Positions 27,909 to 37,534 of a stretch of 64,000 nucleotides of DNA are shown here, piece after piece (positions within the stretch are counted from its first letter, which is position 1; each line of letters starts with the position of its first letter). The DNA lies in assembly GCF_002095485.1 (NCBI RefSeq), contig NZ_MLFS01000003.1, positions 62,001-126,000 of the forward strand, read 5' to 3'. Under the pieces are notes generated by a model. It had not been told where the DNA came from. It did not search any database and saw nothing but the letters and a program-made list of their open reading frames with translations. A program made the position numbers and the translations under genes. The stretch is from Pantoea wallisii. GTDB taxonomy: Bacteria > Pseudomonadota > Gammaproteobacteria > Enterobacterales > Enterobacteriaceae.

Positions 27909-28919
27909 TTAGAGGTGAGTCACGATGTCTTTAATTAAACCCGGACCTTTATAAATAAAACCGGAGTATATCTGCACCAGCGTGGCGCCCGCCGCCATTT
28001 TCTCCCGAGCGGCCACCAGAGAATCAATGCCGCCCACGCCAATAATCGGCAGACGGCCCTGCAGCTCCTGTGCCAGGCGACGGATCACTTCCGTGCTGCG
28101 CGACTGCACCGGGCGGCCACTTAATCCACCCGCCTCTTCGGCATATTTAAGGCCAGTCACCAGCGCACGATCCAGCGTAGTGTTTGTTGCAATAACACCA
28201 TCAATCTGATGACGAACTAAACTGTCTGCGACCTGAATCAACTCCTCTTCAGAGAGATCCGGCGCAATCTTTACCGCAACCGGCACATATTTCAGGTGCG
28301 AGGCCTGCAACGCTTTCTGTTTTGCTTTTATCGCTGACAGCAGATCGTCCAGAGCTTCTCCATATTGCAGCGTGCGTAATCCTGGCGTGTTGGGTGAGGA
28401 GATATTGATCGCGATATATCCGGCATGGGCATAGACCTTCTCCATGCAGATCAGATAATCGTCTTTACCCTGTTCAACAGGCGTATCTTTATTTTTACCA
28501 ATATTGATGCCGAGGATACCGTTAAAGCGCGCCTTTTTAACGTTTTCGACCAGATGATCAACACCGTGATTATTAAATCCCATGCGATTAATAATGCCTT
28601 CCGCCTCCACCAGACGGAACATACGCGGCTTGTCATTACCCGGCTGCGGACGCGGCGTAACCGTACCCACTTCAACGAAACCAAACCCCATGGCGCCAAA
28701 GGCATCAATACACTCTGCATTCTTATCGAGACCGGCAGCAAGGCCGAGCGCATTCGGGAACGTCAGCCCCATGCAGGTAACCGGACGGGACGGCAGCGAC
28801 TGGCGAATCAGCCCTTCCAGCGGTGTGCCGCTGATAAAGCGTAATTGTTGAAAGGTGAGTTCGTGCGCGCGCTCTGGATCGAGCTTAAACAGCGCCGGCC
28901 GGACGATAGGATATAACAT
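27909..28919 (-). CDS. pyrD: Dihydroorotate dehydrogenase (quinone), class 2
   Basis: The 336-aa membrane-associated flavoenzyme has the class 2 N-terminal helix ([20 protein letters not shown]) and a TIM barrel with [14 protein letters not shown] (catalytic serine near 175), MGFNNHG and the FMN phosphate loop GVGGIDS. It oxidises dihydroorotate to orotate with ubiquinone in pyrimidine synthesis. The ribosome binding site is AGGAGAG 3 bp or so before the ATG. In E. coli, CTP controls it through alternative transcript starts; the leader here is short enough for the same mode, but I cannot show it. Confidence 0.97.
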   Translation of the reverse strand: MLYPIVRPALFKLDPERAHELTFQQLRFISGTPLEGLIRQSLPSRPVTCMGLTFPNALGLAAGLDKNAECIDAFGAMGFGFVEVGTVTPRPQPGNDKPRMFRLVEAEGIINRMGFNNHGVDHLVENVKKARFNGILGINIGKNKDTPVEQGKDDYLICMEKVYAHAGYIAINISSPNTPGLRTLQYGEALDDLLSAIKAKQKALQASHLKYVPVAVKIAPDLSEEELIQVADSLVRHQIDGVIATNTTLDRALVTGLKYAEEAGGLSGRPVQSRSTEVIRRLAQELQGRLPIIGVGGIDSLVAAREKMAAGATLVQIYSGFIYKGPGLIKDIVTHL

Positions 28920-29039
28920 GCACTCTCCTGAATGGCGGAAGCTTCGTGAAAGTCGGGTGCACGGGAATTTGTGCGCCAGAATGGTAAGGTGCTCTGGCGC
29001 AAAAGTAAATTACTCTGGGGTCAGACAATTTGATCGCCG

Positions 29040-30038
29040 TCAGCGACGTGCGGAATAGCGTCCGATCCGGTTCCGGCAGGCCTGTAAACCGCGCCATACC
29101 GTCGGGCAGTACCACAGCAGCTTATGGCGCGCACTGCGCTGCAGCACTTTGCGCACCACCTGATTCACCTGCGGCAGCCACTCCGGCGGCACCTTCACAT
29201 GGTTATAGCGGATCTGCGACAGGCAGCCCTGCATCACCGTCTGGTAGTAGTCATCCAGCAGCGCTTCATCCAGCGGCAGCTGATGGTCACGCAGGAACTG
29301 CTCGCTGCTGCCGCGGGCGATAAAGTAGTTTTTTATCCACGAAAAATCGCGCGTGCTCTGCGACAGTGACGTCAGCATAAAGCGCTTGTAGTAATAGCTC
29401 TGGCTGGTGCAGTAAAAACTCCGCGCCTGCATGTAGAGGGCAAACATGAAAGGCGCATCTTCATGGTTCTGAATCGGCAGGAACTGCAGCTGAAGCTGAT
29501 CGATCAGCCGGCGCGAGATAATGCTGCTCCACACCACGCGATGAGCGGACTGATGCTGGATTAGCGTGCGCAGGCTGGCGCTACCACCCGGCATTAATCC
29601 GCTGACGTGGCGCTGATGAATAGACTGATACTGACGCTGCGCGGCGGGCAGATCGAAGAACATTTTCGCGCCAAAGCAGAACAGATCAAGATCGTCATGG
29701 CGCGCCTGCACGCGACGAAAGTCAGCGAACAGATCGGTTGAGACAAAATCGTCTGCATCCATGAAGTAGACAAAATCACCGGTCGCCACCGCAAGCCCCT
29801 TCATGCGGGCCGCGCTGACGCCGCCGCGCTCACCGCTCAGCAGAGTCACCTGCGGGTGCTGTGCGGCGAAGGCGTTGAGCCACGCCACGCTGTTATCTTT
29901 TGAGCCATCATCAATAATGATGATCTCTTGCGGCGGTGAGGACTGGCGCAGCAGCGAACTCATCGCTTCCGGCAGCCACGGCGCGCAGTTCCAGTTAGGG
30001 ATAATGACCGAGACGGTCGGCGTGCGACGGGTTGTCAT
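29040..30038 (-). CDS. GT-A glycosyltransferase, family 2 type
   Basis: The 332-aa protein has the GT2 fold at its N-terminus: TVSVIIPNWNCAPWLPEAMS, the nucleotide-binding IIIDDGSKDNS and the metal-binding DXD in YFMDADDF (about residues 7-120). The C-terminal 200 residues are unlike any family I recognise by eye. The product probably adds a sugar to a lipid-linked glycan. The start MTTRRTP has a strong ribosome binding site (GAGAGG, 7 bp) and follows the flippase stop by 2 bp, so the two are one operon. It is absent from the E. coli locus. Confidence 0.85.
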   Translation of the reverse strand: MTTRRTPTVSVIIPNWNCAPWLPEAMSSLLRQSSPPQEIIIIDDGSKDNSVAWLNAFAAQHPQVTLLSGERGGVSAARMKGLAVATGDFVYFMDADDFVSTDLFADFRRVQARHDDLDLFCFGAKMFFDLPAAQRQYQSIHQRHVSGLMPGGSASLRTLIQHQSAHRVVWSSIISRRLIDQLQLQFLPIQNHEDAPFMFALYMQARSFYCTSQSYYYKRFMLTSLSQSTRDFSWIKNYFIARGSSEQFLRDHQLPLDEALLDDYYQTVMQGCLSQIRYNHVKVPPEWLPQVNQVVRKVLQRSARHKLLWYCPTVWRGLQACRNRIGRYSARR

Positions 30039-30040
30039 GT

Positions 30041-31555
30041 TTATCCTCTCTCTGCTTTCAGTAACGGAGCGCGCAGGCGTTTCAGGACCAGGCTGTGCAA
30101 CAGGCAGCACACACCAAGGTTTACAGCGCCAATCAGCCCCAGCCACAGCAGGTTGATCCAGCGGTTTTGATTCCAGTCAATCGGCAGCAAGGTGCTGAGC
30201 CCGGCGATTAGCCCAGACACAGCCCAAATCAGCGCCACATCACGCGTCAGCCAGGTGAAGTGAATGCCTGGTGCGAAGCGGCGATGCACCAGCCACGCCC
30301 AGCCGACCAGATAGAAGATGTTCTGTCCCACCCACAGCCAGCCGGTCCCCAGCGCACCGAAGTGGATGGCACACCAGATGTTGAGCGGCACCAGCAGCAC
30401 GGCAAAGCAGGTAAAGCCCTTCATGTGCAGCTTGAGATTGCCGTTGACGTACTGCAGGTGATAGAGCAAACCGCAAATAGCCTGGATTCCGCTGCCCAGC
30501 GCATAGAGGCTCAGCACAAACGACATCTCATCAACAATCTGGCTTTTTTGCGTCCACGCCCACAGCAGCGGCCCGGCGTAACAGGCGATGGTAATACTGA
30601 GCGGTGCCATAAAGATGGAGACCGCCTGCGTGGTGTAACGGTAGAGCTTCAGTGACTCCGCATCCCCCTCCTGACGCGTCTTCATGCCGGTCATGCGTGG
30701 GACAATCGCCTGCATAATCGGGCTGCTGAGCAGCAGAATACCGGTCGCTGCCGTGGCAACCACAGTAAAGGAGCCGTATTCACTGAGCGGCAGTGTTTTC
30801 GACAGCACCAGGCGGTCGATCTGCGAAATAAAGGTCCAGACGGCGCTGGAGAAAGCGGCGCTTAGCGCGAAACGAATAAAGGGTTTCAGCACGCCCTTCA
30901 GATCGTCGCGCTTCTCTTTACGTGCCGCCCGTGGCACCAGCTGACAGGATTTCCAGATGCAGCAGGCAGCTTCGGCAATGGAAACCAGTAGTTGCCAGAC
31001 AAAGAAGGTCAGCACCGGGTTAGGAAACAGCTGAATCACCAGCACCGCGCCAAAGGTGCGCAGCGTGGTGATGATCAGGTTGACGCCGTTGAGCCAGACC
31101 TGATGTTCAAACCCCACAATCACACTGCGGTAGGGGCTGGTACGCCAGCGGATCGCCGCGGTAATCACCATAATCGCCACGGCGATCACTACATCCTCTG
31201 CCGGCAGATGCCGCGCATCCAGCCAGTGCGTGGCGATCCACGGCGTGGCCAGCCAGCCGAGCACCACCAGCACAAGGGTGGAGAAGAGGAAGAATTTGGT
31301 CAGCGTGGCAAACAGCGCCGGGAACCAGACAAACTCCGCCTGATTCGCCCGGTAGCGTGCCGCTTCGCGCATCAGCGTCGTGGAGACACCGGCGTCCAGC
31401 AGCTGCAGCCAGGTGAGTAATATAGAGAAGAAGCCAACGAGACCGTAAGCTTCCATGCCTAAATGTTGAATATAGAGCGGTACAACTAAAATACCTGACA
31501 GCGTCAGATAGATCTGGCCAACATAGTTGGCAATCGCGTTACGTTTTATGGACAT
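30041..31555 (-). CDS. Polysaccharide (Wzx-like) flippase of the MVF/MOP superfamily
   Basis: The 504-aa membrane protein has about 12-14 hydrophobic segments. The N-terminus (NAIANYVGQIYLTLSGILVV, PLYIQHLGMEAYGLVGFF) is typical of oligosaccharide flippases, which turn undecaprenyl-linked units to the periplasmic side. The start has no obvious Shine-Dalgarno sequence. It lies between the unknown 261-aa gene and the glycosyltransferase on the same strand. No polymerase (Wzy) or further sugar genes are nearby, so the glycan and its fate are unknown. Confidence 0.85.
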   Translation of the reverse strand: MSIKRNAIANYVGQIYLTLSGILVVPLYIQHLGMEAYGLVGFFSILLTWLQLLDAGVSTTLMREAARYRANQAEFVWFPALFATLTKFFLFSTLVLVVLGWLATPWIATHWLDARHLPAEDVVIAVAIMVITAAIRWRTSPYRSVIVGFEHQVWLNGVNLIITTLRTFGAVLVIQLFPNPVLTFFVWQLLVSIAEAACCIWKSCQLVPRAARKEKRDDLKGVLKPFIRFALSAAFSSAVWTFISQIDRLVLSKTLPLSEYGSFTVVATAATGILLLSSPIMQAIVPRMTGMKTRQEGDAESLKLYRYTTQAVSIFMAPLSITIACYAGPLLWAWTQKSQIVDEMSFVLSLYALGSGIQAICGLLYHLQYVNGNLKLHMKGFTCFAVLLVPLNIWCAIHFGALGTGWLWVGQNIFYLVGWAWLVHRRFAPGIHFTWLTRDVALIWAVSGLIAGLSTLLPIDWNQNRWINLLWLGLIGAVNLGVCCLLHSLVLKRLRAPLLKAERG

Positions 31556-31657
31556 AAGGGTTCTGGCGTCTGGGTATTTTTCTCAGTGCGGTAAGCCTGA
31601 CATAAAAATACCGGAACGCACACGGGAGTAATTCTTAAAATTAACGCTGGCGCTGAG

Positions 31658-32443
31658 TTAGCGACTTTTTCTCACTTTCATTAATGAGAAATAGATGTCC
31701 GGTTGTTTCAGCATCAGTTTCTCCATCACGCCTTTTGCCGGAAAATCGTCGGCAAAGTAAGAGAGCGCGTATCGCACATTATCAGAGAATTGGCTCTCGT
31801 GATTTAACTCCTGCTGAACTAATTGCATTAATCCGTTGCGTAAATAACTTTGACGATAGCGGTTTCGCTCCGGAATAAAATGTGACAGGCGTGTGACTTT
31901 CTCATATTCCGACATAAATTGCTGATAGGCGAGCGCCGGATTTTCTGTTGTTACCTCGCTCTCCTCTGCCGCATTGATCAGCCAGACGGACTGACTGTTT
32001 AACAGGCCCGCCAGCATCACATCCTGCAGGGTCTCCAGCGGCGCAGCGGTCTTCGCCAGCCCGGCGCGCAGGATCACCGCGAAGTTATTTTGGCGCCAGG
32101 CGCGCTGCGTTTGCAGCTGTTGAAACAGCTGAACAGAGGCGTGCAGACCGCTGGTGAGCGAGCGCGGCGCAAGGGAGATCAGAAAACAGTTGAGCTCCGG
32201 GCGCTGGTCGCTCAGGCCGGCGATCTCTTCCAGTACCGCGGCGGAAGGCGTCCAGGGATCGGCAGCAAACAGCAGAAAATCATCCTCGCTGTATATACCT
32301 TGCGGATAATCCGGCAGCGCAGAGGCAGAGACATCTCCTGCAGCCGGGCTCTGCAGCCTGTAGCAGGCCAGGGCGGCGAGTGGCGGCTGCGGCGCAGCCA
32401 TTGGTGGCTCAGCGAAACGCTGAGCAGGGGCGGAACTTCCCAT
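31658..32443 (-). CDS. Hypothetical protein, first gene of the glycosyltransferase/flippase cassette
   Basis: I do not recognise this 261-aa protein. It has no signal peptide or membrane helix. Residues 1-30 are Pro/Ala-rich; 55-165 look like an alternating alpha/beta domain (DDFLLFAADPWT, LNCFLISLAP, NFAVILRAGLAK, SVWLINAAEES); 170-261 are helical and charged. ATG 32443 is chosen because AGGGAG lies 6 bp upstream; an ATG two codons earlier overlaps that site. A 102-bp gap separates it from the flippase gene on the same strand. A role in control or assembly of the same glycan is a guess from position only. Confidence 0.7.
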   Translation of the reverse strand: MGSSAPAQRFAEPPMAAPQPPLAALACYRLQSPAAGDVSASALPDYPQGIYSEDDFLLFAADPWTPSAAVLEEIAGLSDQRPELNCFLISLAPRSLTSGLHASVQLFQQLQTQRAWRQNNFAVILRAGLAKTAAPLETLQDVMLAGLLNSQSVWLINAAEESEVTTENPALAYQQFMSEYEKVTRLSHFIPERNRYRQSYLRNGLMQLVQQELNHESQFSDNVRYALSYFADDFPAKGVMEKLMLKQPDIYFSLMKVRKSR

Positions 32444-32772
32444 ATTCATCTCCCTAAGAATAAAACTGGATAACGGCCAGGGCACACACGCGGCAAAACG
32501 CAGCGTAAATAAACGCAAAGATAATCGCTGTTAGTTTCTGTCGTCATTAAACTCGAGGGATTATAAACAGTCGTTAAACGCTTATTCTACTTTCTATTCG
32601 TCAGGCAGCCTTATTATCAGACGCTGAATGTTTAATTTCTCTTTAGCAACTGTTATCCGCCGCAGATAAAACCGGCAACAGCTGTTACAGCATTAATAAC
32701 AACGCATGCACTTCTTAATAATTATCCGGATTTTGATACACTTATTCATCAGTGCCAGGCCATTTAAAATAA

Positions 32773-32788
32773 GAGAAACACGTTTCTC
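32773..32788. promoter_or_regulatory. 16-bp dyad, candidate operator
   Basis: GAGAAACACGTTTCTC has perfect 7-bp arms with a 2-bp centre. Its size and AT-rich setting suit a dimeric repressor or activator. The binding protein is unknown. Confidence 0.4.
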
Positions 32789-32930
32789 CTCTGGCATTAA
32801 TCCGATTCCCTGTCGCAGGAATTAAAATGAATCACCGCATAATTCCCTGGTTATCTGCGGGAATTTAATTTAAAACGCAGCGGTAAAGTGTAACTGACTC
32901 CGTCATGGCGCTTTTTTCCTCTCCAGTAAT

Positions 32931-32973
32931 GTCACGCTTCAGGCTTTTTAATCATTAAAACGTAAAGCGTGAC
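32931..32973. repeat. Large inverted repeat with 9-bp perfect arms
   Basis: GTCACGCTT (32931-32939) and AAGCGTGAC (32965-32973) pair, with an inner AT-rich dyad (TTTTTAATCATTAAAA). No U run follows on either strand, so it is not an ordinary terminator. Confidence 0.6.
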
Positions 32974-33198
32974 GCGGCGCCCTTATATGAAGCGGCCTGA
33001 ACGGGTGCGGATTTAGGATAAACCTGAGGCGTCCCTTTTTTCTTCACTCTCTCCTCTTTACAGGCGCGCGGGTAATCCCGCTCTGCGACTAATCATTGCC
33101 GGATAAATCATTTACGCCTCGCCGCCCGCTCTGTCAGGATTAAACGCATCAGTTCTCAATAATAGATAATCAATAACTTTCAGTTATAAGGAGTGACG

Positions 33199-33750
33199 AT
33201 GCGGGTTATTACGCTGGCGGGCAGTCCTCGCTTTCCTTCGCGCTCGGCGGCGCTGCTAAGCCTTTGCCAGCAGAGGCTGGAAGCGCGTGGCGTTGAGGTT
33301 GTGCCATGGAATATTCACAACTTTCAGCCGGAAGATCTGCTGTATGCGCGTTTTGACTCACCGGCGCTGACGGCGCTGAAAGCGGATCTCGCGCTGGCTG
33401 ACGGCCTGATTGTCGCCACGCCCATTTATAAGGCGTCATTTTCTGGCGCGTTAAAAACGCTGCTTGATCTGCTGCCGGAACGCGCGCTGGCGCACAAAGT
33501 GGTGCTACCGCTGGCGAGTGGCGGCAGCGTGGCGCACATGCTGGCGGTGGATTATGCCCTGAAACCCGTCCTGAACGCGCTGAAAGCACAGGAGGTGCTG
33601 CATGGCGTATTCGCCAGCGACACGCAGATCACCGATTACGACCGTCAGCCCGTGCTGGATGACCTGCTGAACCAGCGCATTGATGAAGCGCTTGACACCT
33701 TCTGGCAGGCGCTGCAGCGCCGTCATCAGCCCTATGCACAAGCGGTATAA
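33199..33750 (+). CDS. ssuE: NADPH-dependent FMN reductase SsuE
   Basis: The 183-aa flavodoxin-like protein starts MRVITLAGSPRFPSRSAALL and has IVATPIYKASFSGALKTLLD, both diagnostic for SsuE. It supplies reduced FMN to SsuD. ATG 33199 is used; AAGGAG lies 6 bp upstream, and a GTG two codons earlier is too close to it. First gene of ssuEADCB, which in E. coli is expressed under sulfate starvation through Cbl. Confidence 0.96.
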   Translation: MRVITLAGSPRFPSRSAALLSLCQQRLEARGVEVVPWNIHNFQPEDLLYARFDSPALTALKADLALADGLIVATPIYKASFSGALKTLLDLLPERALAHKVVLPLASGGSVAHMLAVDYALKPVLNALKAQEVLHGVFASDTQITDYDRQPVLDDLLNQRIDEALDTFWQALQRRHQPYAQAV

Positions 33751-33760
33751 AGGAGCCCCG

Positions 33761-34720
33761 ATGAAAAGGATAGTGACCGCTTTACTGTTACCGGCGCTCA
33801 GCGCTCTGTTTGCGCTGAGCGGTGCCGTTCAGGCGAACGATACGCCAGCACAGCTGCGTATTGGCTACCAGAAAGGCTCCATCAGTATGGTGCTGGCCAA
33901 ATCCCACCAGCTACTGGAGAAGCGCTTTCCGCATACGCAGATCAAATGGATTGAATTTCCGGCCGGCCCGCAAATGCTGGAGGCGCTAAACGTCAATAGC
34001 ATTGATATAGGCAGTACCGGCGATATTCCGCCGCTGTTTGCCCAGGCGGCCGGTGCCGATCTGCTGTATATCGGTTCGGAACCGCCAAAGCCGAAATCTG
34101 AAGTGATTCTGGTGCCGAAAGAGAGCCCGATTCACAGCGTCGCCGATCTGAAAGGCCATAAAGTCGCGTTCCAGAAAGGGTCCAGCTCGCACAACTTACT
34201 GCTGCGCGCGCTGAAAGAGGCCGGACTCAGCTTTAGCGATATTCAGCCCGCCTACCTGACCCCTGCAGATGCGCGTGCCGCTTTCCAGCAGGGCGACGTT
34301 GATGCATGGGCGATCTGGGATCCCTACTACTCCGCCGCGCTGCTGCAAGGCAATGTACGCGTACTGAAAGATGGCAGCACGCTGAACCTGACCGGTTCGT
34401 TTTACTTAGCCACGCGCGCGTTTGCTGAAGCGCATGGCGATGTTGTCGCGCAGGTGCTGCGCACCTTTAGTGACGCCGATGCCCTGACGTTAAACCAGCG
34501 CGACCAGAGTATCGCGCTGCTGGCCCAGGCGATGGGCCTGCCGCAGCCGGTGATCGCCAGCTACCTTGATCATCGCCCGCCCACCACCATTACGCCGGTC
34601 AGCGCGCACACCGCGCAGGCTCAGCAGCAAACGGCCGATCTGTTCTATGCCAGCCATTTAATGCCGGTGAAAGTCACTATTGCTGACCGCATATGGCATC
34701 CCCAATCAGCCCGTCCATAA
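33761..34720 (+). CDS. ssuA: Aliphatic sulfonate-binding periplasmic protein SsuA
   Basis: The 319-aa protein has a signal peptide ([20 protein letters not shown], cleaved near AVQA). The NMT1/SsuA-type solute-binding domain opens [20 protein letters not shown] and contains [20 protein letters not shown]. It captures alkanesulfonates for the SsuBC transporter. The start at 33761 has AAGGAG 7 bp upstream and lies 10 bp after ssuE. Confidence 0.96.
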   Translation: MKRIVTALLLPALSALFALSGAVQANDTPAQLRIGYQKGSISMVLAKSHQLLEKRFPHTQIKWIEFPAGPQMLEALNVNSIDIGSTGDIPPLFAQAAGADLLYIGSEPPKPKSEVILVPKESPIHSVADLKGHKVAFQKGSSSHNLLLRALKEAGLSFSDIQPAYLTPADARAAFQQGDVDAWAIWDPYYSAALLQGNVRVLKDGSTLNLTGSFYLATRAFAEAHGDVVAQVLRTFSDADALTLNQRDQSIALLAQAMGLPQPVIASYLDHRPPTTITPVSAHTAQAQQQTADLFYASHLMPVKVTIADRIWHPQSARP

Positions 34721-34731
34721 GGAGTGACATC

Positions 34732-35877
34732 ATGAGCGTATCCGTATTCTGGTTTCTTCCGACCCATGGCGACGGCCACTACCTTGGCACCGCTGAAGGC
34801 GCCCGCCCGGTCGATCATGGCTACCTGCAACAGGTGGCGCAAGCCGCCGACCGGCTTGGCTTCGGTGGGGTACTGATTCCCACGGGTCGGTCATGTGAAG
34901 ATGCCTGGCTGGTTGCCGCCTCGCTGATCCCGGTGACGCAGCGCCTGCGTTTTCTGGTCGCGCTGCGCCCCGGCGTGATTTCGCCTACCCAGGCTGCCCG
35001 CCAGGCCGCGACGCTCGATCGCCTGTCCAACGGTCGTGCGCTGTTTAATCTGGTGACCGGCGGCGATCCGGAGGAGCTGGCCGGTGACGGCGTGTTCCTC
35101 GATCACCGTGAGCGCTATGCAGAATCGGCTGAATTTACCCGCGTCTGGCGCCGGGTTTCGGAAGGGGAAACCGTCGATTATGACGGTAAGTACGTCAAAG
35201 TGCGCGGTGCACGTCTGATGTTTAAACCGGTCCAGCAGCCGCGTCCCCCGCTGTGGTTTGGCGGCTCATCAGATGCAGCGCAGGATCTGGCGGCTGAGCA
35301 GGTTGATGTCTATCTCACGTGGGGCGAACCGCCGGCGTTAGTGAAAGAGAAAATTGATCAGGTACGTGCCAAAGCGGCGGCGCAGGGTCGCACGGTGCGC
35401 TTTGGCATCCGCCTGCACGTAATTGTGCGGGAAACCAATGAAGAGGCCTGGCAAGCCGCCGATCGTCTGATTGCTCACCTCGACGATGCCACTATCGCCA
35501 AAGCGCAGTCTGCCTTCGCCCGCACCGACTCCGTAGGCCAACAGCGTATGGCCGCCCTGCACGGCGGACGCCGTGACAAGCTGGAGATCAGCCCCAATCT
35601 GTGGGCCGGTGTAGGGCTGGTGCGTGGCGGCGCAGGCACCGCACTGGTGGGCGATGGCGCCACGGTAGCGGCGCGTATGCAGGAGTATCAGGATCTCGGT
35701 ATTGAGACCTTTATTCTTTCCGGCTATCCGCATCTGGAGGAGGCGTATCGCGTGGGCGAGCTACTGTTCCCGCATCTCGATCTGGCGGTTCCTGATGTGC
35801 CGGCCCCGCGTGTGGTATCCGCGCACGGTGAAGCGGTGGCCAATGATTTCACCCCGCAAAAAGTGTCACAGAGTTAA
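34732..35877 (+). CDS. ssuD: FMNH2-dependent alkanesulfonate monooxygenase SsuD
   Basis: The 381-aa enzyme has exactly the length of E. coli SsuD. It belongs to the bacterial luciferase-like family: [19 protein letters not shown] at the start, then [20 protein letters not shown] and [19 protein letters not shown]. It cleaves sulfite from alkanesulfonates with FMNH2 from SsuE and O2. AAGGAG precedes ATG 34732, 11 bp after ssuA. Confidence 0.97.
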   Translation: MSVSVFWFLPTHGDGHYLGTAEGARPVDHGYLQQVAQAADRLGFGGVLIPTGRSCEDAWLVAASLIPVTQRLRFLVALRPGVISPTQAARQAATLDRLSNGRALFNLVTGGDPEELAGDGVFLDHRERYAESAEFTRVWRRVSEGETVDYDGKYVKVRGARLMFKPVQQPRPPLWFGGSSDAAQDLAAEQVDVYLTWGEPPALVKEKIDQVRAKAAAQGRTVRFGIRLHVIVRETNEEAWQAADRLIAHLDDATIAKAQSAFARTDSVGQQRMAALHGGRRDKLEISPNLWAGVGLVRGGAGTALVGDGATVAARMQEYQDLGIETFILSGYPHLEEAYRVGELLFPHLDLAVPDVPAPRVVSAHGEAVANDFTPQKVSQS

Positions 35878-35887
35878 GGAGCCGCAG

Positions 35888-36678
35888 ATGGCCAAAGCAA
35901 CAAAACAGCTGTCGCATGCCCTGCTGCCGTGGGCGCTGCCGGTACTGCTGGTCGCGGTGTGGCAGATTGCTTCACAGAGTGGCTGGTTATCAACGCGTAT
36001 TCTGCCGTCGCCGGAGAATATTGTTATTACCTTCTGGAAACTGGCAGCCAGCGGCGAGCTTTGGCAGCATCTGGCGATCAGCAGCTGGCGAGCGGCAATA
36101 GGCTTTGCGATTGGGGGCTCTCTCGGATTGATTCTTGGGTTGATCACCGGCACCTCGCGTACCGGTGAGCGACTGCTGGACACTTCGCTGCAGATGCTGC
36201 GCAACGTGCCGCATCTGGCCCTGATCCCGCTGGTTATTTTATGGTTTGGCATTGATGAGTCCGCCAAAATCTTCCTGGTTGCGCTGGGTACCTGTTCCCG
36301 ATCTACCTCAACACTTATCACGGCATCCGTAATATTGATCGCGGCCTGGTGGAGATGGCACGCAGCTATGGCTTGTCTGGCTGGAGCCTGTTTATTCAGG
36401 TGATCTTACCGGGCGCGCTGCCGTCAATCATGGTGGGTGTGCGTTTCGCGCTTGGCCTGATGTGGCTGACGTTGATCGTGGCCGAGACCATCTCCGCTAA
36501 CGCCGGTATTGGCTATCTGGCGATGAACGCGCGCGAATTCCTGCAAACCGATGTGGTGGTGGTCGCCATCATTCTTTACGCCCTGCTGGGTAAACTGGCC
36601 GATGTGGCCGCGCAGCTGCTGGAACGCCTCTGGTTGCGCTGGCATCCGGCTTACCAACTGAAGGAGGAGAACGCATGA
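35888..36678 (+). pseudogene. ssuC: Sulfonate ABC transporter permease SsuC, interrupted by one frameshift
   Basis: From ATG 35888 the first 135 codons match SsuC (WLSTRILPSPENIVITFWKL, ERLLDTSLQMLRNVPHLALI, WFGIDESAKIFLVALGT). After ACC at 36290-36292 the frame breaks. With a third C there (ACCTG to ACCCTG) the sequence reads LFPIYLNTYHGIRNIDRGLV and runs through the EAA-like loop GLVEMARSYGLSGWSLF to the normal end at 36678, about 263 aa. SsuC is the membrane part of the importer with SsuB. The intact flanks suggest a sequencing error. Confidence 0.9.
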
Positions 36679-37466
36679 GCAACGCAACGTTAAGCCCGGC
36701 GCGTCTGAACAGCGGCACCCCGGTGGGCGTCAATGGCGTAACCAAGCAGTATGGTGACCGCACCATTTTGCGCCATATTGACCTGCATATTCCGGCCGGG
36801 CAGTTTGTTGCCGTGGTGGGCCGTAGCGGCTGCGGTAAAAGTACGCTGCTGCGTCTGCTGGCCGGGCTGGAGTCCACCACGCACGGCGAGCTGCTGGCGG
36901 GCAATGCGCCGCTGGCACACGCACGCGAAGAAACGCGTCTGATGTTTCAGGATGCGCGCCTGCTGCCGTGGAAAAAGGTGATTGATAATGTCGGCCTTGG
37001 CCTGAAAGGCCGCGCATGGCGCAGCGCAGCGCTGGCGGCACTGGAGGCCGTTGGCCTGGCAGAGCGGGCGAACGAGTGGCCTGCGGCGCTGTCCGGCGGG
37101 CAGAAGCAGCGGGTTGCGCTGGCGCGCGCGCTGATTCATCGACCAGGCTTATTGCTGCTGGATGAGCCGCTCGGGGCGCTGGATGCGCTGACGCGCATTG
37201 AGATGCAGGGGCTGATTGAGTCGCTGTGGCAGCAGCACCATTTCACCGTACTGCTGGTGACGCATGATGTCAGTGAAGCGGTGGCCATGGCCGATCGCGT
37301 CCTGCTGATTGAAGAGGGGCAGATTGGGCTGGATTTAACGGTGGATTTACCGCGTCCGCGGCGCAAAGGCTCTGCGCGGCTGGCTGAACTGGAAGCAGAA
37401 GTGCTGGATCGCGTAATGAAGCGTGGCCAGTCTGATCGGCCACTGAAGTTTGCGCAGCAGCGTTGA
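36675..37466 (+). CDS. ssuB: Sulfonate ABC transporter ATPase SsuB
   Basis: The 263-aa ATPase has Walker [10 protein letters not shown] (about 52-60), signature [15 protein letters not shown] and Walker [14 protein letters not shown]. It powers uptake through SsuC. Its ATG overlaps the ssuC stop (ATGA), so the genes are coupled. It is the last gene of the operon, and a strong hairpin follows. Confidence 0.96.
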   Translation: MSNATLSPARLNSGTPVGVNGVTKQYGDRTILRHIDLHIPAGQFVAVVGRSGCGKSTLLRLLAGLESTTHGELLAGNAPLAHAREETRLMFQDARLLPWKKVIDNVGLGLKGRAWRSAALAALEAVGLAERANEWPAALSGGQKQRVALARALIHRPGLLLLDEPLGALDALTRIEMQGLIESLWQQHHFTVLLVTHDVSEAVAMADRVLLIEEGQIGLDLTVDLPRPRRKGSARLAELEAEVLDRVMKRGQSDRPLKFAQQR

Positions 37467-37486
37467 GCAAAAATGCGCGATAAATC

Positions 37487-37514
37487 GCGCCGCTACGGAT
37501 GTTTGTAGCGGCGC
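37487..37514. terminator. Terminator between ssuB and pepN
   Basis: GCGCCGCTAC (37487-37496) and GTAGCGGCGC (37505-37514) form a perfect 10-bp stem with an 8-base loop. It lies between two convergent genes; the T run on the plus side comes only after 14 bases. Confidence 0.7.
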
Positions 37515-37534
37515 CATTCATTACGCTCTGTTTT

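Larger units (their letters stand above)
32444..33198. other. 755-bp AT-rich non-coding region with several dyads
   Basis: It lies between the divergent glycan cassette (minus) and ssu operon (plus), so promoters for both must be here. It holds four inverted repeats: AACAGCTGTT (32677-32686), GAGAAAC-AC-GTTTCTC (32773-32788), AATTCCC/GGGAATT (32841-32865) and GTCACGCTT/AAGCGTGAC (32931-32973). A 13-codon frame with a good ribosome binding site occupies 32827-32868. No longer coding frame or RNA gene is apparent. Confidence 0.6.

Noticed and set aside
29040-32443. Cassette as part of a prophage or transposon
   Set aside because: No integrase, transposase, terminal repeats or tRNA target is seen at its edges.
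32444-33198. JUMPstart/ops element before the glycan cassette
   Set aside because: GGCGGTAG is not present on the strand that reads into the cassette.
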